Counted from the first letter of the stretch, positions 13,701-26,220 are shown. The stretch is DNA of 64,000 bases from Euglena gracilis (GCA_039621445.1 CP154957.1:36172696-36236695), one strand, 5' to 3'. Made by a program: numbers and translations. The notes: generated by a model from the sequence alone, not told the origin.

Positions 13701-14032
13701 CTCGGGCAGGGGTTGCGGATGGGGCGGGCAGATGGGGGTGATGCCCTTTGGTGGATTGCATTTTTTTCCGCCAACATTTTGAGGTCTTCTTTCCGGGATG
13801 GTCACCCTTCCCGACCCATCAGCCCCACCACGACGGCCGGCACACCAGCCTGGCTGTCCGTGACCGGCACCTCCACCGCGTCCGCCACGCGGATCTCCTC
13901 CAGCGTCTCTTGGGTCGGGCGCCGCAGCCCGAACAGCGGCCCCTTCTCGAATGGGTCCGCCAGCGCCAGTGCCTTCGGCGGGCGGGCCGGGGCCCGGGCC
14001 TTGGCGAGGAGGGGGCGGAGGCCGCGCCACAT
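7761..14032 (-). CDS. MRPS11: Mitochondrial small-subunit ribosomal protein uS11 homologue, 5 exons, C-terminus not found
   Basis: uS11 sits in the platform of the small ribosomal subunit. Exons: 14032-13816 (ATG; MWRGLRPLLAKARAPARPPK, an Arg/Ala-rich, acid-free mitochondrial presequence), 9718-9636 (AWRDIHYLTITSTINNTFVV, then VCDKFGQ), 9514-9398 (SISAGVVGITRGGRKAVGPA, then ALAAAQRASQMALER), 8105-8064 (GVKNIVLRVSGFAT), 7811-7761 (GRGAAVSGVRQSQLNIL). This is the uS11 order: 'I.STFNNT.V.ITD..G.V...SAG..G..G.RK.TP.AAQ.AA', 'GV..V.V.VKG.G.GR..A...L...GL.I'. The four introns between these exons are GT-AG with phases that fit. The final 'D.TP.PHNGCRP' exon was not identified; after 7761 there is either a nonconventional start (GGCCAG) or a GTGAGC donor a few codons on. 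Euglenid plastids encode their own S11, so a nuclear copy with this presequence is inferred to be mitochondrial. Confidence 0.83.
8417..8698 (+). CDS. Plus-strand ORF of unknown origin in a uS11m intron
   Basis: 93 codons, no ATG at the start, reading WYASLDLVYSDVIFPDVNFS, then RCLDGCPANAYRSMVLQNRF and QEFTERAMARLGFQEQP. Aromatic- and acid-rich, AT-rich codon use. It sits between uS11m exons 9398 and 8105 on the other strand. Possibly an element remnant; function not known. Confidence 0.28.
   Translation: MNCWDDLMTAFCRGIWYASLDLVYSDVIFPDVNFSYDSSVSFSYNRCLDGCPANAYRSMVLQNRFLRWSQQEFTERAMARLGFQEQPKNLTSE
9719..13815 (-). other. First intron of uS11m (4.1 kb, GT-AG)
   Basis: GTCGGG at the 5' end and CCCCAAG at the 3' end; phase 1 on both sides. 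10000-10700 is AT-rich without features; 10770-11010 is GC-rich with open frames on both strands but no recognised protein; 11900-12650 has inverted AATAAGACCCCCC / GGGGGGTCTTATTTT words. Confidence 0.75.
13816..14032 (-). CDS. MRPS11: uS11m first exon with mitochondrial targeting presequence
   Basis: 217 bases (72 codons plus one base). After the basic leader comes LADPFEKGPLFGLRRPTQET, then LEEIRVADAVEVPVTDSQ. The GTCGGG donor after ATGG meets the AAG acceptor at 9719 in phase 1. The frame stays open upstream to 14131, so the start is chosen because the presequence begins there. Confidence 0.72.
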
Positions 14033-16009
14033 GGTCGGTCGGCGGTCAGAGGGCTGGCCCCGCGGCAGCCATGCCAGGAAGTCTGGGGAGAGAGAAACGA
14101 GGAGCCGTCCCGCGGCCACCCACGCAGCCACTGATTTCGTTGCAAAGAAAATTGAGCCGTCTCACTGCCATTGGCCCGACTGGACTGCAGGATACAGCCG
14201 TTGAGTCCAAATCGGCTTCTGGTGCCGATGAGGAACTGACATCGGCAGCCAAATAGGTCAAAGAACGGAGCAGCAAAGAACCCCGGAAATAAATTTATCA
14301 TAAAAAATGCGTGAAGGTGATTTATCTCCCCCCCCCCCCGGGGTGATTGGCCCGGGCCATGATTGAAGGTCAGGCCAGGGGGCCAACCTTAGGAGGGGGG
14401 GGGGCAAATTTGCATGCCAAGAATTTTGGTGGCCATGTGCAACAGGCTGAGAAAACCTAAAGTGCCTGTAAAAAAAAGAGTGCCACATCCCCCCGCGACC
14501 CCCCCCCCGAACTGTTCCCATCCCCGGGACCCTCTGCGTCCCAATGGAACAGTGCGGGGGAAGGGTTGGTGTAAAAAAAAGGTCTGATTGCAATCAAAAT
14601 CCCCCCTGGGCGCTTGGCCCCCCCTCCTCCTTACAAGCAAATTTGGCCCCCCCCCCCCCTGAAGTTGGTCTTCTCCCCAGGTTGCTGCAAAATACACAAT
14701 TGCCAAAAATACCCAAAATGTCAACAAATTGTGACCTTGGGGAAGAATTGGGGTTGAAATGCGGATTTTTCATTGTCGAAAAATTTTCCCAGCAGAAATT
14801 GAAAAATCGCTGCAAAAAAGCAAACCTTGCCAGAAAAAAAACATACGTGCATCCCCCCCCCCGCCGAACAGAGACCCAGGTCAATTTTGGGGTCCAGATT
14901 TTTTTTTGGCGTTACACATTAGAAATGGAAGAAACCCTTTCCCACACGACCTTGCCCCCCATCCCCTAGGGGGGAGGGGGCAGTCATCAAACTTAAAAAA
15001 AATCAGTCACCACCAAAAAATAATAATTGCCTTGTATTTGTCAAATTCTGAAAAAAAAAATCTAATTGCTTCCTTTTTCCGGCAATGGACCCCCTTATTG
15101 GTTCTTTTTCCTGAATGTAAAGGATATCCCCTCACCACACCCCTTTCTTTGGGGTGGGTCAGCCAGCAGCATCCCCATTTTTTTATAGCCTTTGTGGACA
15201 CCCCCCCCCCCACGTGGCTGAACACTCCATATCCGGTATCAATTGATGCATTTTAGGTCTCCAGACAATGGGGTGATGTTCTGAAAAACCATGAACAGAG
15301 CCTCAGGTCAATGACGTCATAATGAGAACACAAATTTCAACAGAATTTCAAGTTTCAACAAGAAATTTCACAGAAAACACAAAGCACAGAAATATTTCTA
15401 ATAGGTTCTGCCTTCATATGATTTCATTCCAATAATCACAACACAGCACTACCTGCCAAACTACTAACACATGCCAAATATTTGAACTTATTTTGCAATA
15501 AAAGCAGCACATGATTATTTTTTCGAAAATGGCGATCGATGCCGGTGGTCTCCTCATTTTATTTTGTGTTTTTGCATAAATTATTGTCATTCCGAAAAAA
15601 ATGTTTGGTGCCTGGACCCATCAAAGGTTTGAGTCCTTTTCAGCCTTATGAAATGCCCTTTGCACAGCACGTCAAAGCCTTGTGAACCAATTGCTGAGGG
15701 GGTCGGCCTACCTGTTGCGTGGAAGGCAAAAAAATAGCAGAAAACAGCACACGGGAGGGTTAGGACCACCATTGCTTAGCGACCCCAAGGGAGGAGGGGC
15801 GGGGTTAATTTCTACTCTGAAAAAACCAGTCAGTCACCCCCCCACCCCGGGGTGGGGTGGGACAGGTGTTAAGCAATGGGATGGTTAGGACACGGAGAGA
15901 GCCGTCGGGGATTGGGCCGGAGCTGGCCCAGCTGCAGGTGCGGGAAATAGCCACCCACAGGAGCCCAAGGGGAAAACCTTTCAGCGGATCCCATGACGAG
16001 CACATGCAC

Positions 16010-16032
16010 ACATGCACACGCACACGCACGCA

Positions 16033-16064
<32 letters not shown>

Positions 16065-16250
16065 CACACACATGCACACATGCACGCACGCACACGCACA
16101 CACATGAATACACACACACGCACACACACACAAACATGCACACACGCACGAACACACACACACACACACAAACACATACACCCACCCACACCCACACCCA
16201 CACCCACACCCACACCCACACCCACACCCACACCCACACACCCACACACC
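16010..16250 (+). repeat. (CA)n / (CGCA)n / (CCCACA)n microsatellite
   Basis: Compound array moving from CGCA through CA to CCCACA units in the large gap between the 26.9-kb candidate exon and uS11m. Confidence 0.93.
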
Positions 16251-16899
16251 CACCACTCTGCGGCATACCCCCAAAGGGGAGGAGGGGGTGCTGCAGTCCG
16301 ACCCCCAATCTAGGGGGGGGGGGGCATCTGCAGGCAGCTGGCCAATAAGATCACTTGGCTGGCGTTGGACTGGCGGCATAAAGGATCCCATATTGGTTTC
16401 TTTTGGAGGGAAACAAACAAAAGGGAGGGCCCAAATCGGCAGCAGGCCATCTCCCCATCTGGCTGGCAATCATGCAACCGGAAAATAGTAAATAACGCCG
16501 GCGAGGCACACGCTTTGGGTGGTGCACCCCCTGAACCCTGAAATCATAACCCCCTCCCCATCCCAGTGCACTCCACCTCCCTGGGGTCCCTACCCACCCA
16601 ACCCAGCACGGGACAACCCCGGGGGAGGGTTTCAAAAAAAAACACACGGGACAAAAGAACCCCGCCAAAACCCCATACTTCATCCTTTTTTCACCTTTCT
16701 TTGAAAATTACAATTACAGTTTTTCTGGGGCAATATGAATTATGGATGTTTGCCCCTCATTTTCTCGCCACTTATGCTCATTCTTTAAAATAAATTCAGG
16801 ACTCAGCACTGAAAATCTTCGACTCACCCCATATCACCCCATCACCCCCCCCCCCCTGCCGGGGTCGGCCTTGGACCAACCCCGGGTTCCAATCGAAAA

Positions 16900-17090
16900 C
16901 AAGCTTGACTGCAAAAGCCTCCAAACCCAACCCAGGAGATGTCCCGCACTGCCCTCCGAGCAGGTTTATGAATGTTGAGGGAGCAGGACACCACTGCCCC
17001 ACTGCGGCGGTCCAAATCCGCAAAGAGGATGGCCTGGGCGCATGGGGGGTGGGGCGGTCCGCCTGCGCCGGCGTTACAGCAACGGACGCC
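16900..17090 (-). CDS. Weak candidate exon
   Basis: The minus strand reads CAQAILFADLDRRSGAVVSC and continues open for about 60 residues in a GC-rich island lying between the 27.0-kb candidate exon and uS11m. No family is recognised and a plus-strand frame is also open, so this may be chance. Confidence 0.22.
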
Positions 17091-17937
17091 GCCAGCCAAG
17101 CAAAGTCAGCCTGCGTGCCTGTCGAGCTGACCGAACTGGGACTCTAACAGGGTCAAAATTATAAGGTCAAAAAAGCACATTTGCTTTGGGAGGTTTTGGT
17201 GGGTTTGGTGATGGTCCAAGAATGCCAATATTTTTTCTTGATGTCGACCTCTGAATCCCGAAATCTGGTCATTTTTCGAAAATTTTCCGGTGAGTTTTAT
17301 CATTTAACATGGTGAGAAAGCACAGTTTTGTTTATTCGCTTAAGGACCGCCTTGCACCCCAACAAGCACCTATAGTCCTATAGTTGACCCCCAGATCTTT
17401 GCCATTTTCGGCCATTTTTCCCTACAGGCGGGGGTAAAATTACCTTAAAATCCTTTCATACCTACAATGCATTTGATCACTCATGCAACGTGAATATAAT
17501 TGTGAGCAACAAATAAAACCAAAGCATCCAAGGAGGTCCATTTGGAAAGGGTCGAGATTAAAGAGGCCAAAGAGTTTTTTTGTTGCAATATGCAATTCCA
17601 AAGTTTTGGGAACAGGCTTCTTTTTCCTGACATTGGCTCAACTCCAAGCAAAATACAAAAAGAAACTTGGGGGGGGTTCTATTTCGAATGACAACCACAA
17701 AAATCAAACAAAATAAAATAAATGTTTTGGGAAGTCAAGTCCATCGGAATTAAGCGAACATTGCCGAATGACTCAGGAATTTTTATTTGAAACTCTCACA
17801 ATTAATTGGCATTGTGAAAAATCTAAATGGCACAAATCCATGACTTCAATCATCATTTACATCAATCCATTGATGTAAAATTTCATCCGTGATGTTGAGA
17901 TGATCATCCGTCTGGATGTGGCGAAATTGGGAGAAAT

Positions 17938-18120
17938 TATCCAGAATCTGCATCCACTGCAACTTGTCCAGTATCTGAATATTGTCCAGCATCTGCATCT
18001 TGTCCAGTATCTGCACCTTGTCTAATACCTGCATCCATTGCATCTGTCCAACATCTGCAACCACTGCATCTTGTCCAGTATCTGCATCCAGTGTCTGCAT
18101 CTTGTCTAATTTCTGCACCC
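17938..18120 (+). repeat. TTGTCCAGTATCTGCATC tandem repeat
   Basis: Nine or so degenerate 18-21-base units. The minus-strand ORF rich in Asp, Met and Gln here is a product of the repeat. Confidence 0.85.
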
Positions 18121-18469
18121 ATTGGCTCCAAACTTAGCCAAAATGACCACAAATGCCACAAAAAGTGACCCCAAAAAGCCCTTAAAAGCAACCAGAATGA
18201 CCTATAATGGCTTGAAATAACCTAAAACAGCCCCAAAATGCCAACAATGTCCACAAAAGATTGCAAAAAATAACCCAAATCACCAAAATGGCATAAAATG
18301 GCCAAAAATGCCATAAATGTGCTTGCATTGACCCAAATTAACCCAATATTTGCCCAAATCAATGCAAATTAACCCCGAAATTAGCAAAAAAAAACAGAGA
18401 CAGGAATCAAAGGCACTGGAAATTGCCCCTTGAGGAAAAAGAAACTGTTACCTACCCCCCCCCCCGGGA

Positions 18470-18760
18470 AACTGTCACCTGACAGGTTGGCCAGTACCGG
18501 GGACCCTGACAACTTCCTATACTGACAGGTTGGCCGGTACCGGGGACCCTGACAGTTTCCCGGGCGGGACCCTGACAGTTTCCCGGGTAGGGCATTTCAA
18601 GGGAAAGTCAATGAAAAATGACCCTGACAGGTTGGCCGGTACCGGGGACCCTGACAACTTCCTATACTGACAGGTTGGCCGGTACCGGGGACCCTGACAA
18701 TTTCCCGGGCGGGACCCTGACAGGTTCTCGGGCATGACAGTTTCCCGGGGGGGGGGGTAG
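18470..18760 (+). repeat. GACAGGTTGGCCGGTACC tandem repeat, two 143-base units
   Basis: Units start near 18481 and 18624 and include GACAACTTCCTATACTGACA and GACAGTTTCCCGGG. Located just left of the 1.4-kb transposon. Confidence 0.85.
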
Positions 18761-18896
18761 GTAAGCAAAAAAAAAAAAACTGGAAAAATCCTTGCAACAC
18801 ATCTTTTTCATTTTCGGCCATTTTCGGCCATTTTCGGGACCCCCACCTATAGAACCAGGGATTTGTGCTTATCCTTTTTTGGGGGGTCAAATCCTT

Positions 18897-18955
18897 ATCC
18901 GTAGTTATCCGTAGTTATCCGTAGTTATCCGTAGTTATCCGTAGTTATCCTTATT
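18897..18955 (+). repeat. Subterminal TTATCCGTAG array, left end of the transposon
   Basis: Five consecutive copies of the decamer GTAGTTATCC, ending TTATTTGC. The matching array lies at 20085-20230 near the other end. Such arrays serve as transposase binding sites in several DNA transposon families. Confidence 0.8.
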
Positions 18956-20084
18956 TGCTAAAATACCCTTCCTGACAGGGGATAACCATCTAGAAATGGC
19001 TGCAATTGAAAGGATGAAGAGAGTTGATCATCATAAACCTCAGAAATGCCTAAAAATTTGTGAAATATGACAATCTCAAAAGAAAACGACAAGCATCCAA
19101 GGCAGATGGAAACGACAACGTCCGGTGTGGGTATTTTAATCTTTCGTCCACCGTTGTTCACAATCACTGTTACAGAACATGCCAACAGCCGCCTGCCGGA
19201 GGTTAGACGGCATCTTCTGTCGGTTTTTAACATGAATGACACCGGCCAAACTGAAAGCAGCCCATCTCTTTAGACCCCTCCCCTTGTCCAACGACCGCTA
19301 ATGTTCGTCTCGGGGGGGGGGCGGTCGTTAAAATGGCAAATGTTTGTCTCTGACCAGGGGGGGGGGGTCGTTAGACAAGGGAGGGGGGGGGGGAATTTCC
19401 GGCGCGTCTCGCTGGAAATTTTTGGCGCTTCGCGCCTGACAATGGCCAATCTAAAATAGCCCAAAAAATGCCAACAATGTCCACAAAATATTCACAAAAT
19501 CCACAAAAATACCCAAAATCACCAAAATGGCACAAAATGGCCAAAAATGCCATAAAGGTGTTCACATTGACCCAAATTAGCCCAACATTTTGCCCAAATC
19601 AATGCAAAATGGTCCCAAATTAGCAAATAACATCATCAGAGGTGCTTGCCCACAACGACGCCTTCTGCAAGGTCACCATTCGAGCGACATTAGAGAACAC
19701 AACAACCCACTGGGTCGTGGTTCATCACAGAAGTCGGAGAAGCTGCAAAGAACAAAATCAAAAGCAAGAACACTATCAAGTCTCATTTCCCCAAGATCGT
19801 ATACGAAAAGATCGTCTCTGACTGGGGGGGGTGGTCGTTGGGCAAGCCCGGTCGTTGGACAAGGGGGGGGGGTAGGATGCACGCTGCCAAATGGAAAATC
19901 GTTGCGAAAAAAAGCTGAAGAAAAGGGCTGCTTGAAAGACCGTTCAATCACTGCACTAGAGACAGGAAAATAGACATAAGGAAAAACAGCCTCAGAAAGG
20001 GCGGGCTCACGTTGAGCCCAGAAAGGCCCAATGTCGACAACACTCGTTCTTGTTCTTGCTCATCCACATTCGTCAAAATTTTTT

Positions 20085-20230
20085 GCCTATCCGCAGTTAT
20101 CTGTTGCTATCCGTAGTTATCCTTATTTGGAGTTTTTGGTTTATCCGTAGTTATCCGTAGTTATCCGTTTTTATCCGTATTTGGGGTTTCGGGCTTATCC
20201 GTAGTTATCCGTAGTTATCCGTAGTTATCC
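20085..20230 (+). repeat. Subterminal TTATCCGTAG array, right end of the transposon
   Basis: About nine copies, some degenerate (TATCCGCAG, TATCTGTTG) and separated by GGAGTTTTTGG-type spacers. They are in the same orientation as the left array although the termini are inverted. Confidence 0.78.
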
Positions 20231-20479
20231 ATTTCAGGATAAGCACAAATCCCTGATAGAACCCAAAATTTCATTTTCGGCCATTTTCGGCCATTTTCAC
20301 TATAGGTGCTTGCTCCCCAACCAGGCAGGTTTTGTCGAACTTAACAAAGCACCACGCAGGATCATGACACCATGATTTTTTGGAAGGGGTCTCCACTGGG
20401 CTTTTTTTTAAGACCCCCAGGGAGAAGGGGGGTCCCCTCCACCTGGCGCCCCCCCCCCCCAATACCATCAAAAGGCATT

Positions 20480-20665
20480 CCCCAAAAATTTTCCAGCATT
20501 TCGCGCCGAAACCCAGAGGGTACATATCAAACCTGCTGGTTGCCAGAAGACTTGGAAGGTGCAGAAATGCAAAGGCAACCGACTTTTTCCTTGCCCTGCT
20601 GGGCGAGATCGGGAGCATTTTGGGAGTATTTGATGGGTCAGCCAGGCGGAGTACAACGGCGGTCG
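20480..20665 (-). CDS. Weak candidate exon
   Basis: The minus strand reads VVLRLADPSNTPKMLPISPS and then RARKKSVAFAFLHLPSLL. It is flanked by C/G homopolymers and contains the dispersed GCGCGAA-type motif at one end, so repeat origin is possible. Confidence 0.2.
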
Positions 20666-22299
20666 GGCGGGGCAGGGGGGGGGGGCTGGGGGCGACGGGG
20701 GGTGGTGGGCCAGCGTGTTGGCTGCACCACCGCCACAAGGAGAGGGTTCAACGATGAACGATGGTTGGCAGTCGGTTTGGGTGGGCAGTTGCGGGCTTCG
20801 GCGCAACCATCCCACAAGAGAGCAAAAAATCGATGAAAAACATACACACACATAAACAAGCACAAAAAAAAACAGCGAGTTGGAAGGGTTGATTGCCCAG
20901 TTACATACATTTTATTTCAAACAACTCACACTGCAAAAGTTGCCCCCTCCCAAAAACTGAATTTGCAACTTTGGTTCAACTGAGGATTCTGGTAAGAGTG
21001 ATTTTCCTGTGCAACCACCCAAATATTTTGGATGGGCAAAACTGCGTTTCTGTTACTCAATTTCTGACAACATTTGAAACTAGTATTTCTATGACACCAA
21101 ATCAGAAGAATTGCAAAAAAACAACAGGGCGATGGCGGCAACAAAACCATCCCAAGAATACCTGGTCTTTCCAGTTTTAGATGGAGAGACCGTGGGAGGT
21201 GGTGCTGTGGCGGCTGTGGCTGGCTGTGGCCGCTATTACAATCACATGTGGCACTGCGGCGGCCACGGCTGGCTGCGGCGCCACCGCTGACAGCGTTGTC
21301 GACTGGGGACAGACATGAATGCCACAATGAGTTCTCACAGTTTGGAGTTGTGACTGCGGTGTGTGTGCAGATTAATTAGCCCCTGCACGGACCCAATTAG
21401 CTGCCCAACGAAGGTTAACACACACGGGGGTCCCGGGGCACCCCATTTACCCCCCGAAAACTGTCAGCCGGCAGGTTGACGAACGAAAATTGTGACCCAA
21501 AAACCGGAAACATGGGCCCCGGAAACACAAGAAAGAGTGGTGGAGAGGAGTCTGAAATCCCCACCCCCACCTACCATGGACTTTGGGGTTTCAACCACCA
21601 ACGGCAACCCTTCTGGTCGGAAGTCTGGGGGGGGGCAAATGCGTTCGAGGAGCTGCAGAACTTCCAACAACCTTTTGGCCCACCCCCACCCACGATGGCA
21701 ATTTGAAATTAAAACGTCCTTCAGTGGTGAAAGAAAATTTCCACCTAAAAATGGAGCCCCTGGAATCATGGGAAAAGCAAATGGGGGGGGTAGGATCCCC
21801 CCCCACCTGCACAGCCGTAGCCCCTGACTGAAGAGGAGCCGAGGAACCTGGCAACGTGTACTGTTGACCGACAACTGCCCCCCCCCCCAAACTTCAGCCA
21901 TATTGGAAAATACAGCGGGGGGAGGCCAACTCCCTTTAGGGCCTCGCTGGCAAGTATGGGCCAAGAGACCAACTTCCGGGGGGGGGGGGGGCAGGAGTTA
22001 GGCCTCAGGAAAAAGGCCATGAAAAATAAATTTCCAAAAAAATAAAAATGTGGCAATTTTTTTTTGCACTGGCAAGTTTTGGGCGACTTTTGTAATTTTT
22101 GGAAAGACCAAATTGGTGGGTGAAGAGGGGAGGCCACCCCCCCCCCCCCGGAACATTTCCCTGACAGGTCAACTAAAAGGTTGGCCGGTACCAAGCACCC
22201 ATGGTCATCTGGAGTCCCAGACCCAAATCACGCCCAATCACACCCAGGCACGCCAACAGAAATTCAGTATACACAACTTTAAGGGATGATTTTCTTGCC

Positions 22300-22910
22300 A
22301 CTTTTGCCTGCTTCTGGCTGGCCGCTTTTGGCCGCTTTGGGTTGCTTTTTGGTCAGCTTTTTTTGGTTACTTTTGAGCCATTTTTGACCAATTTTGGCCT
22401 TCTTTGCCCACTTTTGCCCATTGTTGGCTGCTTCTGCTGCTCTTTGGCTACTTTGAGACCACTTTTGGCCATCTTGGCCGCTTTTTGGCTGTTTTTTTTG
22501 TCCACTTTTGCCCACTGTCAGCCAATTTTGCCCACTTTTGGCCACGTTTGCCCACTTTTTTTTTGCCGCTTTCAACTGTTTTTGGCTCCTTTTTGCTGCT
22601 TTTTGACTGCCTTTGGCAACCCTTTTTGCTGCTGATGGGAGAAAAGTACCAAAAATGGTCCAAAGGTGGCCAAAAGTTGCTGAAAATTGTCGAAAGTGGG
22701 CAAAAGAAGATGAAAAAATTATAAAATTTGCCAAAAGCAATTAAAAGCAGCAAAAAGTGGCCTTAAAATGGGCAAACGTGGGCAAAAAATGGGCAAAAAT
22801 AGCCAGAAATTGGCAAAAGCAGCAGAAGTGGCTCAAAATCGCTAAAAGTGGCCAAAATGGGCCAAAAAGAACAAAAACCAATGGCCAAAGGCGCCAAAAA
22901 TAGCCAGTCA
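22300..22910. repeat. Strand-switching TTTTGGCC / GGCCAAAA region
   Basis: 22300-22625 is dominated by CTTTTGGCCACTTTT-like words, and 22645-22910 by their complement (GTGGCCAAAAG, GCAAAAG). The two halves could pair as an imperfect giant hairpin centred near 22635. Confidence 0.7.
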
Positions 22911-23023
22911 CGCCATAGGTGCTTGGCTGGTACCAAAGACCCCAACAATCTCCCTGGTCTGGCCTGTTCTAGTTCCCTGCCTGGGCAAGAACTGCAGTTG
23001 ACTGGAACAATCCATTTTGCTTC

Positions 23024-23165
<142 letters not shown>

Positions 23166-25964
23166 ACGTATGTCTGTCTGTCTGTCTGTTTGCATGCATG
23201 TACGCATGTAAGACGATGCCATGCTCAGCATAAGTCACAGAAATGTGGCAACCAAAACCGAGGTGAGAAGGGTGGTTTGGCGTCAAAGGCTCCACAACCC
23301 CCTGGGGTTGAATTGTGCTGGTGGGGGGACTGGAATAGAAAAGAGGTGGGCAGAGGGCGATGGAGACAACGTCCGGCAAAAAAACCCCCATTTTCCAGAA
23401 AGAAGCAAAGCGATGAGAGGGGAACTGGAGGGGTGGCCTCGCATTGGTGATCCCCACACAGAGAAAGTTCGGCACACCAATTGGCTGCGCGCAAGGAAAA
23501 TACATGCCCCCCCCCCCCAACAGAAATGCACAGTCACGACAAATGCAGGGTCCAAATAAAACTGGGAACCACCCACGGCCGAAAATGGAGGTTCCCGATT
23601 ATGATGTCTTTTCGAAAATCGACAACAGTTGGCCGGCGACGACAAGCGTACCCATGCTTCAGTTTGGAAGAGGGGTACGGCAGGAGGATGCTCCGCAAGA
23701 CGATGCTACAGAGCATCCTCAATGACGTTTGGAGTAGAGCATCCTCGAAAGTCGTTCGAACACGTTCAAAGATGCCCTAGAGCATCCTCAAAAGTCATTT
23801 GAGGTCGAAAAAATAATGAATTTTTTGAGTAAAAATCCCTTTTGCTGCACAAGTCCTTTCATATGCAACTGTTGAGCACCATAACCCCCCCCCCCTGGGA
23901 AACCGTCACCTGACAAGTCAGCGGGTGCAGAGGTAGGTGACAGGTCCCGAATAATGTCAGGTCAGCGAGTACGGGGCTTAGGTTACAGGCGTGTCTGGAT
24001 CAAAAGGAAAAAGATGAATTCTTCAACCCCCCACACCAGAATCAGAAGGTGGTATGGCTTCATGGAGCGAATAAAACCAAACCAAACCAAGGAAGGATAA
24101 ACAAGATGGGAGTTTGTGGGATGCATCTGTCCAAACCTTCAAAAAATCAGCTGCCAAGAGAAAAAATCAATGTCCAAAAAAATTAATTATCGTGCTTTTC
24201 GTAATTTTCGTGATTTTTTTTGTGATTTTTGGGAAAGCTCTACTTTTGTGTGCCGAGTCATGAACTTTTGTGGTTTTTGATGACACAAAACCCTAGGAAA
24301 CCTGAGGAAATCCTGGCCCTGTGCCTTGAAAAAAATACACCAAATTGTTGATTGGTTCAAAAATTATTGGTCCAGCCCCCCCCCCCCCCCCCAGGCGTGG
24401 GCCCAGTCCATGATTGAAGGTGAGGCCAGGGGGCCAACCTTATGGGGGGGGCAAGTTTGCAATATAGTTCCTGGCTGCCCATGAACCATCTTTTCCCCCC
24501 CCCCCCCCCCCCCCGGGGCGCCTGGGCTTGGCCCCCCTCCTCCTTGCACGCAAACTTGGCCCCCCTAAAGTTGGCCGTTGGCTTTTTGCATATGGCCGCC
24601 AAAATTCTTAACATACCCCTGTGGACCATATGATTATGTCCTGAATGATCAGCTATTTGGACCCTCACGGGGGGCCCATAGTCCTGGCTGCCAGATTATC
24701 ATACACTAACATACATAACACCACCTCCCACGGTTCCATCTCCCACTATCCCCCCCCCCAAAATCCGGGTGTCCTCCGAGGTCACTTCTGAGCTTGATGG
24801 AAGAAAGCGAATCTTTCTTTGATGGTGCAAACTTCATCGATGAAAATCTCCTTCTGCCTTCCAAATGCTCACCATGCAGAATGAAATTGTAAATAGTGAG
24901 GGAAGGGAGAGGAACTTGGCAGACCAAAAGCACAAACAAAAAATACATGGGGGACACAGAGGAAAGAGCACTGAAGCGACGGGGCACTGAATGGACTCAG
25001 GAGGAACAATATTGATGGGGCGAACGTGAGAACTCCGGATGGCAGCCTGCCGCTTGCCAGAGGACAGTGGACCAAAAAGGCGAAAAAAAATGACCAAAAA
25101 AAAACGCCATATTTAGGCAAAAACAGGTCAACTTTGGGGAAAGTTATCCTTGGCATCATTGGATCATCGCCCATCCACCCCAAGACGTCAAAAAATACGT
25201 TTCATTTGACCTTTCCGTTTTCGACCCCATTCGGCGCCTGGACTGGCCATTGGCCGGCCACAAGGCCTGAGGGCAGTCTTTCAGGGATGGTGCCGAGTCA
25301 AAACAATGATCCCGTCCCACCTTGACCAAACCAACAATCAGCCTTCTTTTTAAGACCCCCCCCCCCGGGGGGGTCCCTCACCAACCCAGCCTGGTGCGGG
25401 ACACCCAAAAATCGGGCCGTCTGAGGGCATTTCCCCCAAAAAAATTTCGGCGCTTTGCGCCGAAACCCATTCCCAGGCCTCCAGTCTGGGACCCCCCTCT
25501 TGGGGTCTGGCTGCGCCCCCCCCCCCCTGAGGGTTTCTGACTCAAAAACAATAATACCTTGACCCAATTGCAAAGCTTCGGTCGACAAACCTAACCAAGC
25601 CCAACCAAGCCCTGGGGGTTCCTGAGCAGATTACTCCAACCAAACGTGTCAGCACTGACTGTGCTTCCTTTAAAAAAACGAGGCACCAATGGGCCAAAAA
25701 ACATGCCACCTCCGGCGGCGGGACGTTGCCACCGGTGCAACCCATTTCCGGGCCCCCCGGGCTGCAACCTGCCACGGCCATCCCGAGGGCAAAGGAAGGG
25801 GAAAGACGAGGGAGGACAGGGACCCTGTGCCAGCCTCAGGGACCGGGGGAAAGACCCGTCGGGGCGGCCGCGTATGGTGGGGGCAAAGGCGGCCAGGGGA
25901 TGGCCGGGGCCCAGCGGGGAGGGGGACCGGGGGGGGGGGGATACCCGCGCCCGCCATGAAAAAA

Positions 25965-26220
25965 ATAAATAATAAGAAAAAGCGCCCACTATAACTAAAA
26001 TCAAAATCAAAAACAAAAAAGGCGCCAGCCATGAATAAAAATAAAAAAATAAAAAAGCCGACTATAAATAAAATCAAAATAAAAAGCGCCGGCCATAAAT
26101 AAAACAAAAATAAAAAATAGAAAAAAGCGCCGACTATAACCAAAATCAAAATAAAAATGAAAAAGGCGCCGGCCATAAATAAAATAAAAACTAAAAATAA
26201 AAAAAGCGCCAGCCATAAAC
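25965..26220 (+). repeat. AAAAAGCGCCGGCCATAAAT tandem repeat
   Basis: About eight degenerate units alternating GCGCC(A/G)(A/G)CCATAAATAAAA and GCGCCGACTATAACTAAAAT. The ORFs on either strand are artefacts of the repeat. Confidence 0.85.

Larger units (their letters stand above)
18856..20255. mobile_element. 1.4-kb DNA transposon with 19-base terminal inverted repeats and 7-base target duplication
   Basis: The left end reads CAGGGATTTGTGCTTATCC and the right end is its exact reverse complement. ATAGAAC directly flanks both ends (18849-18855 and 20256-20262). Beyond it, the host sequence CATTTTCGGCCATTTTCGGC occurs on both sides. Inside each end are subterminal arrays of TTATCCGTAG (18897-18955 and 20085-20230). 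CAGGG termini and subterminal repeats resemble hAT elements, though hAT usually makes 8-base duplications. No intact transposase is visible, so it is probably non-autonomous. Confidence 0.82.

Noticed and set aside
15805-16308. Long Val-Cys / Thr-His ORFs
   Set aside because: Translations of CA/GT microsatellites, as also at 22.9-23.5, 36.3-36.8 and 48.9-49.1 kb.
22201-22635. 144-codon Phe/Leu-rich ORF resembling a membrane protein
   Set aside because: Produced by TTTTGGCC low-complexity repeats; no start context or domain.
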